The position numbers and the translations under genes were made by a program. Shown piece by piece: positions 1 to 8,294 of a stretch of 33,231 nt of DNA. This DNA is from Brevirhabdus sp. Lineage in GTDB: Bacteria; Pseudomonadota; Alphaproteobacteria; Rhodobacterales; Rhodobacteraceae. The notes below the pieces were generated by a model. It ran no database searches and was not told where the DNA came from. It saw nothing but the letters and a program-made list of their open reading frames with translations. Position 1 is the first letter of the stretch. Every line of letters starts with the position of its first letter. The stretch covers positions 1 through 33,231 of the forward strand of contig JAGXFH010000002.1 in assembly GCA_024637315.1 (NCBI GenBank), written 5' to 3'.

Positions 1-1
1 C

Positions 2-121
2 GGGCCTAAGATCTCAACTGATCAGAAGGCTAGAATACGGGTGAAGCTTGACCCGCTTTACCGAGATCTCGCCGACTACTTCGGAGCAGACAAGCCCACG
101 AAATGGCGTTGGGATAATTAA
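2..121 (+). CDS. C-terminal fragment of an unidentified protein (possibly sulfotransferase-like)
   Basis: An open frame enters from the left edge and ends at TAA (119-121), giving 39 residues. It reads like real protein: charged, amphipathic, ending in KWRWDN. The pattern of a basic helix, an L-x-P-L-Y-R-D-L segment, a G and then a W resembles the C-terminal tail of sulfotransferase-domain proteins. That resemblance is only a guess from a short tail. Its base composition is lower in GC than the phosphonate genes that follow. It converges with the phnY operon. Confidence 0.4.
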   Translation, partial: GPKISTDQKARIRVKLDPLYRDLADYFGADKPTKWRWDN

Positions 122-284
122 TCTCCTCACCCTCGTAGCTAGGTTAGCAACACCTTGTAGACTTCCAGAATGACTAGAACCGTTAACGAAATGTAGGACG
201 CAATACCGAACAGGAACGAGAATACCAAGCCTTGAGATATCGGATGATAATGTCAAAGATCTTTCGCATATTTTATCAGGCGAC

Positions 285-324
285 GGCCCCGTGGTTTGGG
301 GTTTGCTCCGCGTAGAGCGGGGCC
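285..324 (-). terminator. Possible stem-loop downstream of the phn operon
   Basis: GGCCCCG (285-291) pairs perfectly with CGGGGCC (318-324), and a second small stem GCTC/GAGC (305-308/315-318) sits inside the loop. It lies about 30 bases past the stop codon of phnY and could end that minus-strand operon. No T-tract follows on the minus strand, so it is not a classical intrinsic terminator. The rest of the 122-354 gap shows nothing recognisable. Confidence 0.3.
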
Positions 325-354
325 AAGTTCAGCAAGCACAAAGACGTCGGCGGC

Positions 355-1806
355 CTATCGCGGCCATGGCAACGAGTAGGTCTTGACGTTGGTGAAGAAC
401 TTCATCGCCTCCTGCACACCTTCCTTGACGCCATTTCCGCTGTCCTTGATGCCGCCGAAGGGCGACATCTCGATCCGGTAGCCGGGCTGCTCCCAGATGT
501 TGACCGTCCCGACCTCCAATCCGTTCACATAGGCAATGGCGCGGCTCAGGTCGTTGGTGCAGACACCCGAGGAGAGGCCGAACGGCGTGCCGTTGGAGAT
601 TGCCATCACCTCTTCGTCATTGTCCGGAACCCTTACGATCGGAACGATCGGTCCGAAAGTTTCCTCCATCACCAGATCGCTGTCATGGGGAACATGATCG
701 ACCACGATGGGCGGCAGCAATGCGCCCTGTCGGCCGGGGTGATAAAGTATTTTCGCGCCGCGTTTCTCTGCTTCGTAAACGCGATTCTCAAAAGTTTCCG
801 CCGCCTTGGAATGTATCACGCAGCCCAGCTGCGTTTGCGGGTCCATCGGATCGCCGAACCGGATCGCCTTGGCCTTGGCCAGAACCAAAGGTACGAGCCT
901 GTCTGCCACGGCGTTCTGCACCAGAATGCGTTTCACCGCCGTACAGCGCTGACCCGAATTCCCCGTGGCCCCGGCAACCGCGATCGTCGCGGCCTTTTCC
1001 AGATCGGCATCGTCGAGGTCGTTGAGGATGATGAGCGGATCGTTGCCGCCAAGTTCCAACGCCGTGCGCCTGTAACCGGCCTTTTCGGCGATCATCTTAC
1101 CCACCGGCACGCCGCCGGTGAAGGTGATGATGTCGATATTGGGGTTGGTGATCATCTCATCGCCAATATCATCGGGCCAGCCGGTGACGATCTGGAACAT
1201 CTGATGCGGAAGCCCCGCCTCATAAAGGATGTCGGCCAGTGCGATCGCGGACAGCGGCGTCAGTTCGGTCGGCTTGCAGACGACGCAGTTGTTTGTAGCG
1301 ATCGCTGGCGCGATCTTGTGGCTGACCATGTTAAGGGGATGGTTGAAGGGCGTTACCGCCGAGATCGCCCGGACGGGCTCGCGCAGCGTGAATATCTTGC
1401 GCTCCTTGCCGTGAGGGGTGAGGTCGCACGAGAATATCTGCCCGTCATCCATAATCGCCATCTGCCCCGATAGCATGAAGACGTCATAGGCCCGCCCGGT
1501 CTCGTACAGCGCGTGCTGCTGGCAGATGCCCAGTTCGAGCGTTAGCCAGTAGGCCAATTCCTCTCGCTTTGCACGGATCAGTTCGGCCGCACAAAACAGG
1601 ATCTGCTGGCGCTCAAAACGGGTCAGTTTAGGTTTGTATGCCGCCGCAATTTCGAAAGCCCGCCGCGCGTGTTCGGCCTGTCCGGCAGGCACGGTGCCGA
1701 TCACCTGGTCGGTATAGGGATAGCGCACCTCGATCATGTCATCGGTAAAGACCTTCTCTCCGCCAATGCGCATGGCCTCGTGGCGGATTTCGATTTCGCG
1801 GGTCAT
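355..1806 (-). CDS. phnY: Phosphonoacetaldehyde dehydrogenase PhnY
   Basis: NAD-dependent aldehyde dehydrogenase (483 aa) that oxidises phosphonoacetaldehyde to phosphonoacetate in the cytoplasm. The ALDH fold is visible: the TPFNHP segment around His156, general-base Glu251 in ALELGGN, and nucleophile Cys288 in GNSGQRC. Arg105, His156, Glu251, Arg287 and Cys288 each sit three positions before the residues I recall as important in Sinorhizobium meliloti PhnY (Arg108, His159, Glu254, Arg290, Cys291), which supports the specific call over a generic ALDH. The frame could start at ATG 1821, but ATG 1806 has AAGGA about 7 bases upstream and matches the usual N-terminus leading to [12 protein letters not shown]. 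It is the last gene of phnW-phnA-phnY, 16 bases after phnA. The neighbouring transaminase and hydrolase supply its substrate and consume its product. Confidence 0.93.
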   Translation of the reverse strand: MTREIEIRHEAMRIGGEKVFTDDMIEVRYPYTDQVIGTVPAGQAEHARRAFEIAAAYKPKLTRFERQQILFCAAELIRAKREELAYWLTLELGICQQHALYETGRAYDVFMLSGQMAIMDDGQIFSCDLTPHGKERKIFTLREPVRAISAVTPFNHPLNMVSHKIAPAIATNNCVVCKPTELTPLSAIALADILYEAGLPHQMFQIVTGWPDDIGDEMITNPNIDIITFTGGVPVGKMIAEKAGYRRTALELGGNDPLIILNDLDDADLEKAATIAVAGATGNSGQRCTAVKRILVQNAVADRLVPLVLAKAKAIRFGDPMDPQTQLGCVIHSKAAETFENRVYEAEKRGAKILYHPGRQGALLPPIVVDHVPHDSDLVMEETFGPIVPIVRVPDNDEEVMAISNGTPFGLSSGVCTNDLSRAIAYVNGLEVGTVNIWEQPGYRIEMSPFGGIKDSGNGVKEGVQEAMKFFTNVKTYSLPWPR

Positions 1807-1822
1807 CGGCAAATCCTTCATG

Positions 1823-3067
1823 TCACTGCGCCGCAGCTGTGGTGGCATAGAAGAACGCGTCGAAATTGCGCAACTCCGGCGCGCTCGGCAGATCGATAAC
1901 GCGGTTCACGATGAACGGCACCACCTGTTCGGTCAATCCGCCATGGCTGCGCAGCGGTTCGTTCAGCGCCGCCAGATCGTGTCGGTGCGCCGAGGTGCCG
2001 ATGGTGACGTTCTCGCCCGACACCAGCACGATATCCCCGATCCGGTCGCCGGGCAGTTCGAACCGCTCGACGGCTTCGGCCCTCGTCAACACATGCGTGA
2101 TGCCCTGCGTCAGCTTCAGCCTGGTGATGACATCGGCCTCATTGGCGCCTCTCGGCAGATAGACGGTGGCGAACGAGCCGAGCGCACCATGATGGACGAC
2201 GTATGGGTCGGTGATCGGCAGGATCACACGGGCCGCGGCCTTGCCCAGCCACTCGTCCATCAGGTCCTGCACGTAGACGACAGCGGGCGAGCCATCGGCC
2301 AAATGCTTGGGCTTCATCCCGTGATCCGCCGTCACCACGATCGCCGCGCCCATTGCGTCCAACCGAGCCAGATACTTGTCGAACATCGCATAGAAGGATT
2401 TCGCCTCCGCATCCTCGGGGGCGTATTTGTGTTGTACGTAGTCGGTCGTAGTGAGGTACATGATATCAGGCTTCCACTCGGTCAGCAGCTTGACGCCTGC
2501 CGCAAAGACAACCTCGGATAGTTCGGCGGAATAGACCTCCGGCTGCGCCATCCCCAGCCACTTGCTGGCGGCGTCCTGACCATGTTCTGAAGCGGTCGAT
2601 GTATCGGACTTCTCGGCAGAGAAGCACTTGGCACGATCATCGTCGAACTTCAGCCCGGCCCCCAGCAGCGCACGCAGCTTGTCCTTGGCGGTGACAATGG
2701 CGACCCGCGCGCCGGCATCATGAAACGCCTTGAAGATGGTCGGCGCACGCAAAAAGCGCACGTCATTCATCATCACCTCTTTGCCGGTCTCGGGCTCGTA
2801 AAGGTAGTTGCCGCAAATGCCGTGCACGGATGGCGGGCGTCCGGTCGCTATCGAAAGGTTGTTGGGGTTGGTGAATGACGGAATGACCGAATGTGCAAGC
2901 CGATCAGTTCCGGTGGCACGGATCCGCTGCAGAGTCGGCATCAGGCCATCGGCGATGGCCGCTTCGAGATAGGCGGGTTCGCACCCGTCAAGGCAGATGG
3001 CGATGGCCGTCACCTTTGGCGCAGGATAAACGCGGCCGTTTGCCTCGACGGAGGTTTGCAGGATCAT
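1823..3067 (-). CDS. phnA: Phosphonoacetate hydrolase PhnA
   Basis: Alkaline-phosphatase-superfamily enzyme (414 aa) that cleaves the C-P bond of phosphonoacetate to acetate and phosphate, using two zinc ions. Predicted metal ligands and nucleophile are all present: Asp27 (CLDGCE), Thr66 (PSFTNPNN), Asp209 and His213 ([12 protein letters not shown]), Asp248-His249 (TADHG) and His375 (RSHGG). They line up with a constant offset of two against the residues I recall for the S. meliloti enzyme (Asp29, Thr68, Asp211, His215, Asp250, His251, His377). AAAGGAA lies upstream of the ATG at 3067. No signal peptide, so cytoplasmic. It sits 21 bases after phnW and directly before phnY, giving a complete pathway. 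This PhnA is the hydrolase, not the E. coli protein of the same name. Confidence 0.95.
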   Translation of the reverse strand: MILQTSVEANGRVYPAPKVTAIAICLDGCEPAYLEAAIADGLMPTLQRIRATGTDRLAHSVIPSFTNPNNLSIATGRPPSVHGICGNYLYEPETGKEVMMNDVRFLRAPTIFKAFHDAGARVAIVTAKDKLRALLGAGLKFDDDRAKCFSAEKSDTSTASEHGQDAASKWLGMAQPEVYSAELSEVVFAAGVKLLTEWKPDIMYLTTTDYVQHKYAPEDAEAKSFYAMFDKYLARLDAMGAAIVVTADHGMKPKHLADGSPAVVYVQDLMDEWLGKAAARVILPITDPYVVHHGALGSFATVYLPRGANEADVITRLKLTQGITHVLTRAEAVERFELPGDRIGDIVLVSGENVTIGTSAHRHDLAALNEPLRSHGGLTEQVVPFIVNRVIDLPSAPELRNFDAFFYATTAAAQ

Positions 3068-3088
3068 GTCGATTTCATTCCTTTGGTT

Positions 3089-4264
3089 TCAGGCCGCCAG
3101 CTTGGCGCGTTCTTCCAGTGCTTTCGCTGGCGGCGCGGCGTCGGCTATGCCCATTTCGTCCAGCGACTCCTGCGCCGCCACGACCACCCGGCGCATCACC
3201 TCCGCATCGAGCTGACCGATGCACCCGACACGGAAACTGTCCACGACGGTCAGCTTGCCGGGGTAAATAATGAACCCACGCGCCTTCATCAGATCGTAGA
3301 AGCGCGAAAACTCGAAACCCGGATCGGCAGGGCAAAAGAAGGTCACGATAATCGGCGACAGCCAGCGATCCGCCAGCAAGGTTTCGAACCCGATGGCGCG
3401 CATCCCGTCGACCAGAACATCACGATTCACGGCATAACGCCGGCCACGCCCGGCAACGCCGCCTTCTGCCTTATGAATACGCAAAGCCTCCAGAAATGCG
3501 GCAACGGCATGGGTTGGCGGCGTAAAGCGCCATTGGCCGGTCTTGTCCATGTGCGTCCATTGCGCATGCACATCGAGGCTGATCGACGCGCAATTGCCCT
3601 TCGCTGCCTCCAGCTCGGCCTTCCTGGCAATCACGAACCCGAATCCCGGAACACCCTCGATGCATTTGTTGGCGGAAGAGACCATCGCCTCGAATCTGAT
3701 TTCGGAGGGCAGAAGCGGGATCGCCCCGAAGGCCGACATGCTGTCGACCAGCAACTTGCGGCCTTGGGCATAGGTGGCGGCGGAAATCTCTTGCAACGGG
3801 TTCAGAATGCCCGAACTCGTCTCACAGTGAATCGCGATCACGTGGCTGATTGCCGGATCGTCGGCCAGCATCCGCGTGACCTCTTCCCCCCGCGGCGGCA
3901 GATAGTCGCCTTTGTCCAGCACAACGAAATGCCGCCCGAGATAAGCCAACGTCTGCGCTGCGCGCAATCCGTATGCGCCATTTGCGAGTACCAGAACCTT
4001 GCCGTCGCGTGGCACGAAGCTGCTCAGCATCGCCTCGACCGCAAAGGTTCCCGATCCTTGCATCGGCACGCAATCGAAAGCGTCGGCCCCCGAGCCAAGC
4101 ATCGCCAGCAATTGATCGCGCATCGCACGGGTCATTGCGCGGAAGTCTTCATCCCAACTGCCCCAGTCCCGCAGCATCGCCTGCTTGACGGCATAAGATG
4201 TCGTCAGCGGTCCCGGCGTCAGAAGATATGGCTCCCCCAATCGCGGTGCTTCGATTGCGATCAT
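3089..4264 (-). CDS. phnW: 2-aminoethylphosphonate:pyruvate aminotransferase PhnW
   Basis: PLP-dependent class V aminotransferase (391 aa) that moves the amino group of 2-aminoethylphosphonate to pyruvate, giving phosphonoacetaldehyde and alanine. Near the N-terminus is the LLTPGPLTTS substrate-loop motif, then MQGSGT (68-73), Asp174 in LVDSMSAFG that contacts the PLP ring nitrogen, and Lys200 in SSANKCIEGVPG as the Schiff-base lysine. Length and motif order are typical of PhnW. GGAGA precedes the ATG at 4264. First gene of the minus-strand operon, transcribed away from a LysR gene 118 bases upstream. No phosphonatase (PhnX) is present; the product goes to PhnY and PhnA instead. Confidence 0.94.
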   Translation of the reverse strand: MIAIEAPRLGEPYLLTPGPLTTSYAVKQAMLRDWGSWDEDFRAMTRAMRDQLLAMLGSGADAFDCVPMQGSGTFAVEAMLSSFVPRDGKVLVLANGAYGLRAAQTLAYLGRHFVVLDKGDYLPPRGEEVTRMLADDPAISHVIAIHCETSSGILNPLQEISAATYAQGRKLLVDSMSAFGAIPLLPSEIRFEAMVSSANKCIEGVPGFGFVIARKAELEAAKGNCASISLDVHAQWTHMDKTGQWRFTPPTHAVAAFLEALRIHKAEGGVAGRGRRYAVNRDVLVDGMRAIGFETLLADRWLSPIIVTFFCPADPGFEFSRFYDLMKARGFIIYPGKLTVVDSFRVGCIGQLDAEVMRRVVVAAQESLDEMGIADAAPPAKALEERAKLAA

Positions 4265-4382
4265 TTCCGGTTCTCCGCATCACTTTCATGCAAAGAGATG
4301 CGCGATCGTTATTCATATGTAAAATTGCTAAAATATATAATATCATCGGTTTTCCTGATAGATTGAGAACGAGCCCCTATTC
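4265..4382. promoter_or_regulatory. Divergent phnW / LysR regulator promoter region
   Basis: An AT-rich 118-bp gap between divergently transcribed phnW and the LysR-type gene. On the plus strand TATAAT (4336-4341), with TTCATA (4312-4317) 18 bases upstream, is a plausible sigma-70 promoter for the regulator. LysR proteins usually bind such gaps and control both directions, so a T-N11-A operator is expected here. I could not single one out with confidence. Confidence 0.5.
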
Positions 4383-5321
4383 ATGCGGTACAGCCAGCTC
4401 AGGGCCTTCCACAATGTCGCCATTCACGGCGGATTTTCCCGCGCGGCAGAAGCGCTGGGTCTGACCCAACCCGCCATATCCGAGCAGGTGCGCAAATTGG
4501 AACAGGAACACGATGTGCTGCTGTTCAATCGCGACCGCAAACAGGTCCGCCTGACTCCGGCGGGCGAGGATCTGTTGTTCAGAACGAAGCAGCTTTTCGA
4601 GGTCGAGCAGCGGATTGCAGAGTTCCTGTCAGAGGGCCGCGCTTCACTGGAGGGCAGATTGCGGATCATCGCCGACTCAGCGCATCATGTAACGAGGCCG
4701 CTCGAAGCCTTTCGATCACGGTATCCCGAGGTTTTCGTCACCCTGCGAACAGGCAACACAGAACAGGTTCTGACTGCCTTGCGCAATTACGATGCAGAGA
4801 TCGGTGTTGTCGGCAGTTTGGATCCGGGCCCGGATATGGCGTCACATGATCTGGGCATGTCCTCGATCATCGCCTTCGCCGCCCGCTCTTTTCTCGATAA
4901 TCCCGGGCCACGCAGCGTGGCGGAGCTGGCAAGGTTGCCACTGGTGTTTCGCGAACAAGGATCGAGAACCCGCCAGAAACTGGAGCAGGAAGCGGGCCGG
5001 CAGGGCATCACCTTGCATCCGGTGGCGGAGGTCGAAGGCCGCGAGGCGATGCGTGAGGTGGTGGCATCCGGCGCGGGCATCGGTTTCGTGTCAAAGGCCG
5101 AGTTCGGCAATGACGACCGGTTGATCCGGATCGAAATCAAGGACGCCAACCTGAGCATGAGCGAGACACTGGTCTATCTGCAACAGCGCCGCGATCTGCG
5201 CATCATCCGCGCGTTCCTGGAGGTGTTTCCCAAACTCGCGATCAGAGGGACACCACGACACCAAGTTCTGCAGACTTCTGCGCGGCCAAACCCAGCCTCA
5301 CCGAAGCATAGCCGTCGCTGA
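4383..5321 (+). CDS. LysR-type regulator of the phosphonate operon
   Basis: LysR-family transcription factor (312 aa). The N-terminal winged helix-turn-helix is clear (residues 1-60): RYSQLRAFHNVA, FSRAAEALGLTQPAISEQVRKLE, then the LTPAG wing. The remainder is a LysR substrate-binding domain with the typical VASGAGIGFVSKAE segment late in the protein. It is divergent from phnWAY, the usual place for the inducer-responsive regulator of this pathway; 2-aminoethylphosphonate or a pathway intermediate is the likely co-inducer, by inference. The C-terminal 25 or so residues run past the expected end of the fold and overlap the convergent Gfo/Idh gene by 80 bases. Confidence 0.9.
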   Translation: MRYSQLRAFHNVAIHGGFSRAAEALGLTQPAISEQVRKLEQEHDVLLFNRDRKQVRLTPAGEDLLFRTKQLFEVEQRIAEFLSEGRASLEGRLRIIADSAHHVTRPLEAFRSRYPEVFVTLRTGNTEQVLTALRNYDAEIGVVGSLDPGPDMASHDLGMSSIIAFAARSFLDNPGPRSVAELARLPLVFREQGSRTRQKLEQEAGRQGITLHPVAEVEGREAMREVVASGAGIGFVSKAEFGNDDRLIRIEIKDANLSMSETLVYLQQRRDLRIIRAFLEVFPKLAIRGTPRHQVLQTSARPNPASPKHSRR

Positions 5322-6333
5322 TCGAGACTTCCGGCGGAACCTTTTTTCGGACGCAATCAAGGAACAGTCGGTGTTGATAGAAGGTTGCGCCGTTATGGTC
5401 ACCGGCCTCAAGCAATACCGGGTCGACCGGGATCTCAAGCTCTGACGGTCGCTTCGGCGATCTTGGGCTGACGACGATTTTCGGTATTGGAGGATTGCCA
5501 AGGTCAGCCGGCCAGAACCTGCCCGGTCCCGGCACGAACGCCTCGATCTTTCCGGCGGCGCCAACGGCACAGATCTCTTCCTGATAACGCGACCCCTCGG
5601 CGAACATGCACAGTTCCAGCATTGCGCGGGCACCGTTCCTGAAATCCACGATCACAGATCCGTTGTCCCAAACATCCGACATCTCACCGCCGTAGATTTC
5701 ATCCCGATGGTTCACCGACTGGCCAGCCGACGCCATGACGCGGACCGGATCGGACCGGATCGCAAAGCGCATGAGGTCGAAGAAATGACAGCATTTCTCC
5801 ACCAACGTCCCGCCGGTGTTTCGATTGAATCGGTTCCAGTCACCGACTTTGGCAAGGAAGGGGAACCGATGCTCGCGGATTGTCAGCATCCTGATCCCGC
5901 CGGTCACCTGATCGACGCAGTCGAGGAACTTCGCGATCGGCGGCATGTAGCGATACTCCATCGCCACCCAGATCGGTTCCGGATAGGTCTTCATCAGTTG
6001 TTCCACCCGCTCCTGATCCGCTTGTGTTGTGTAGAGCGGCTTTTCGACCAGCAACGGCAGCGGCCGGTAAGCTTGGATTTCCTCGATCTGAGCAAGATGC
6101 ATGTGGTTCGGCGAGGCGATCAGGATGGCGTCCAGGCTTTCGATCGCCAACAATTCGGCAATGCTCTCGGCATAGCCGGCGCCCGGCGCCAGCACCTGTG
6201 CCGCCGCAAGCATGGCCGGGTCCGGCTCGCAGATCGCGGCTACGGAAACGTCCGGCAGCAGGCTGATGTTGCGGATGTGCTCCTGGCCCATCATTCCACA
6301 TCCGATTATTCCGTAACGCAGCGGTTGGCTCAT
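5242..6333 (-). CDS. Gfo/Idh/MocA-family oxidoreductase; candidate NAD-dependent sulfoquinovosidase (GH188-like)
   Basis: 363-aa protein of the Gfo/Idh/MocA fold. The N-terminal Rossmann domain has G-C-G-x-x-G (residues 11-16) for NAD(P) and the family EKP motif at 97-99. The C-terminal domain carries GGTLVEKCCHFFDL (174-187) with Lys180, His183 and Asp186 in the catalytic region. Members act on sugars and sugar-like alcohols. It is expressed with the GntR regulator (8-base gap) and faces a monooxygenase / aldo-keto reductase / flavin reductase operon that resembles sulfoquinovose SmoC-B-A. Gfo/Idh-fold NAD-dependent sulfoquinovosidases (SqgA, GH188) are known in such clusters, so release of sulfoquinovose from its glycosides is an attractive role. 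That specific role is inference; the family call is secure. Alternatives are a sugar or inositol dehydrogenase. Confidence 0.88.
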   Translation of the reverse strand: MSQPLRYGIIGCGMMGQEHIRNISLLPDVSVAAICEPDPAMLAAAQVLAPGAGYAESIAELLAIESLDAILIASPNHMHLAQIEEIQAYRPLPLLVEKPLYTTQADQERVEQLMKTYPEPIWVAMEYRYMPPIAKFLDCVDQVTGGIRMLTIREHRFPFLAKVGDWNRFNRNTGGTLVEKCCHFFDLMRFAIRSDPVRVMASAGQSVNHRDEIYGGEMSDVWDNGSVIVDFRNGARAMLELCMFAEGSRYQEEICAVGAAGKIEAFVPGPGRFWPADLGNPPIPKIVVSPRSPKRPSELEIPVDPVLLEAGDHNGATFYQHRLFLDCVRKKVPPEVSISDGYASVRLGLAAQKSAELGVVVSL

Positions 6334-6341
6334 TTCCTGTT

Positions 6342-7043
6342 TTACCTTATCCGCGCCATATAGCGCGAAACAGTGGCGTCAAACCAAGTGCGCGAGTACT
6401 CGGCGGCGATGTTGTCTTGTGAAAAGCTGATGCGCTCGACAAATCCGCATTGCGTTCCGGACTGAAGCTGGAAGTCCGGGGGCGTCCAGTCCGGGATCCG
6501 CGACAATCCTATGCGGTCCTCCGCGCTGACGATTCGAAGGCCAAGTCGCTGCTTGTAGTAGAGGTAGAGCGAATCCGACAGATCGCTGACTGAAACCTGA
6601 TCGGCCCAACTGCCATCAAGCCAGATCTCTTCCAGCGCCACCGGCTGATCGTTCAGATACCGCACCCTGCGAATTCGATGCGCCTGCCCGGATGTACCGA
6701 AATTCGGCAGTTCGGCGGGTTTAGACAAGCGTTGCAAACCTAGAACTTTCGCAGTCGGAAGCCCGCCGCCCTTCAGCAATTCGATCCTGAAGAAGGCATA
6801 AATCCCCTCTGCCTTGCCGCTTGACTTTACATAATTCCCAGAGCCTTGCCGTCGCTCCAGCAGTCCTTTTCGTTCAAGTTCGGACAAGGCCTTGCGCAAT
6901 GTGCCGACCGAGACATCCATCTCTTTCGCCATCTGGCGTTCTGGTGGCAATCGATCACCCTGCAACAGATGACCGGCGCTAATTTCACGGATCAGCACTT
7001 CGCTGATCTGAACATAGGCGGGCAGTGAGCATGGGTTTTTCAT
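6342..7043 (-). CDS. GntR-family regulator, HutC/UTRA subfamily
   Basis: 233-aa regulator. The N-terminal winged helix-turn-helix (about residues 8-75) has the GntR hallmarks GDRLPPERQMAKEM, VSVGTLRKALSELERKGLL and RRQGSGNYV. The rest matches a UTRA ligand-binding domain (HRIRRVRYLNDQPVALEEIWL), which binds small metabolites such as sugars or amino-acid derivatives. AGGA lies close before the ATG. It is the first gene of a two-gene minus operon with the Gfo/Idh gene and is divergent from the monooxygenase operon across 96 bases. It probably represses both sides and is released by the pathway substrate or an intermediate. Confidence 0.92.
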   Translation of the reverse strand: MKNPCSLPAYVQISEVLIREISAGHLLQGDRLPPERQMAKEMDVSVGTLRKALSELERKGLLERRQGSGNYVKSSGKAEGIYAFFRIELLKGGGLPTAKVLGLQRLSKPAELPNFGTSGQAHRIRRVRYLNDQPVALEEIWLDGSWADQVSVSDLSDSLYLYYKQRLGLRIVSAEDRIGLSRIPDWTPPDFQLQSGTQCGFVERISFSQDNIAAEYSRTWFDATVSRYMARIR

Positions 7044-7069
7044 CCGTCCTCGGGCCGGGCTCGAAATAA

Positions 7070-7094
7070 TTGATACATTATTGATCTACATCAA
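7070..7094. promoter_or_regulatory. Candidate GntR operator in the divergent gap
   Basis: The 96-bp gap holds an inverted repeat TTGAT-CTAC-ATCAA (7081-7094) with a further TTGATA half site just upstream (7070-7075), so TTGAT occurs twice in direct order 11 bases apart. Its place between the regulator and the monooxygenase operon makes it the best operator candidate. GntR/HutC proteins bind short AT-rich dyads. The exact match to a known consensus is weak. Confidence 0.45.
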
Positions 7095-7139
7095 AGCGAG
7101 TGCTACGCAAGCCCCATTGGCCGCTTCAGGAGAGATTCG

Positions 7140-8294
7140 ATGACAATCGTACCGGTGACGTCAGCAGGCTTGGATGCCGCTGAAATCTCCTGGTTTTCAG
7201 CTTTATGCTCGGACGATTACGAATTCCTCGGTGTTCCCGATGGCCGTTTGCGCTCCAGTTGGGACCATTGTTCGTCAATTGTCAAAACCGCAGAGGCGCA
7301 TGGCTTTCGGAACATCCTCTGCCCCTCATCCTACCAGGTCGGTCAGGACACGCTGAGTTTCGTCGCCGGTTGCGCGCCGATTACCGACCGGATCAACATG
7401 CTGGCCGCCGTGCGTTGCGGCGAGATGCAGCCGATCATGTTGGCGCGCACCATCGCAACGCTGGATCACATGCTGAAAGGCCGGTTGACGGTCAACATCA
7501 TCTCTTCCGACTTTGCCGGCCAGAAAGAAGACAGCGCCTTCCGCTATCAGCGCAGCCGGGAAGTGGTCGAGATCCTCAAGCAGGCATGGACGCAGGATGA
7601 GATCAACCATGACGGAAAGGTCTACCAGTTCTCGGGTCTGCCGACCGCTCCAGCGCGCCCGTATCAAACCGGCGGACCACTGCTTTATTTCGGGGGCTAT
7701 TCGCCCGACGCGCTGGACCTCTGCGGCCAGCACTGCGACGTTTACCTGATGTGGCCTGAACCGAAAGAGACGATCGCTGAGCGGATGCGCGCGGCCAACG
7801 AACGCGCCGCGGCCCATGGGAGGACGCTGGACTACGGTCTGCGCGTTCACATGATCGTCCGCGACACCGAGGCGGAGGCCAAGGAGTATGCCGAGCATCT
7901 GGTTTCGAAACTGGATGACGAATATGGCCGGGCGATCCGCGACCGGGCGCATGACAGCATATCGCTTGGCGTCAGCCATCAGGCCCATGCGCGCGAACTG
8001 GCTGACCAGTTCGGCTATGTCGAACCGCACCTTTGGACCGGCATTGGTCGCGCCCGATCGGGCTGCGGGGCGGCGCTTGTCGGATCGACCGATCAGGTGT
8101 TGTCGGAAATCGAATCCTATCAGAAGATGGGGATCAGGGCCTTCATCTTTTCGGGCTATCCGCATCTGGATGAATGCGACAGTTTTGGAAGCCGAGTTCT
8201 GCCAGAGCTCAAAACTTGTTCGCTGCCACACGAATATGGCCGGGTTCCTGCGACGACACCCGATACGCCGCTTGGCGCGGGAGAGCGTCGTTGA
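7140..8294 (+). CDS. SsuD-like flavin-dependent sulfonate monooxygenase; candidate sulfoquinovose monooxygenase (SmoC-like)
   Basis: 384-aa luciferase-like (LLM) monooxygenase, close in length to alkanesulfonate monooxygenase SsuD (381 aa). Family residues seen: Arg235 and His237 in GLRVHMIVRD, Arg306 in the LWTGIGRARSGCGAALVG loop, and Tyr340 in FSGYPH, matching SsuD Arg226, His228, Arg297 and Tyr331. SsuD Cys54 has no counterpart in the aligned SSYQVGQD segment. Such enzymes use FMNH2 and O2 to break a C-S bond, releasing sulfite and an aldehyde. AGGAGA precedes the ATG. It overlaps an aldo-keto reductase and is followed by a flavin reductase, so the operon could supply FMNH2 and reduce the aldehyde product, as SmoC, SmoA and SmoB do with sulfoquinovose. 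Substrate is inferred from context; another sulfonate is possible. Confidence 0.87.
   Translation: MTIVPVTSAGLDAAEISWFSALCSDDYEFLGVPDGRLRSSWDHCSSIVKTAEAHGFRNILCPSSYQVGQDTLSFVAGCAPITDRINMLAAVRCGEMQPIMLARTIATLDHMLKGRLTVNIISSDFAGQKEDSAFRYQRSREVVEILKQAWTQDEINHDGKVYQFSGLPTAPARPYQTGGPLLYFGGYSPDALDLCGQHCDVYLMWPEPKETIAERMRAANERAAAHGRTLDYGLRVHMIVRDTEAEAKEYAEHLVSKLDDEYGRAIRDRAHDSISLGVSHQAHARELADQFGYVEPHLWTGIGRARSGCGAALVGSTDQVLSEIESYQKMGIRAFIFSGYPHLDECDSFGSRVLPELKTCSLPHEYGRVPATTPDTPLGAGERR

Noticed and set aside
2891-4366. Plus-strand open frame of 491 codons opposite phnA and phnW
   Set aside because: Low-complexity antisense shadow produced by high-GC codon bias; phnW and phnA on the other strand are complete with catalytic residues.
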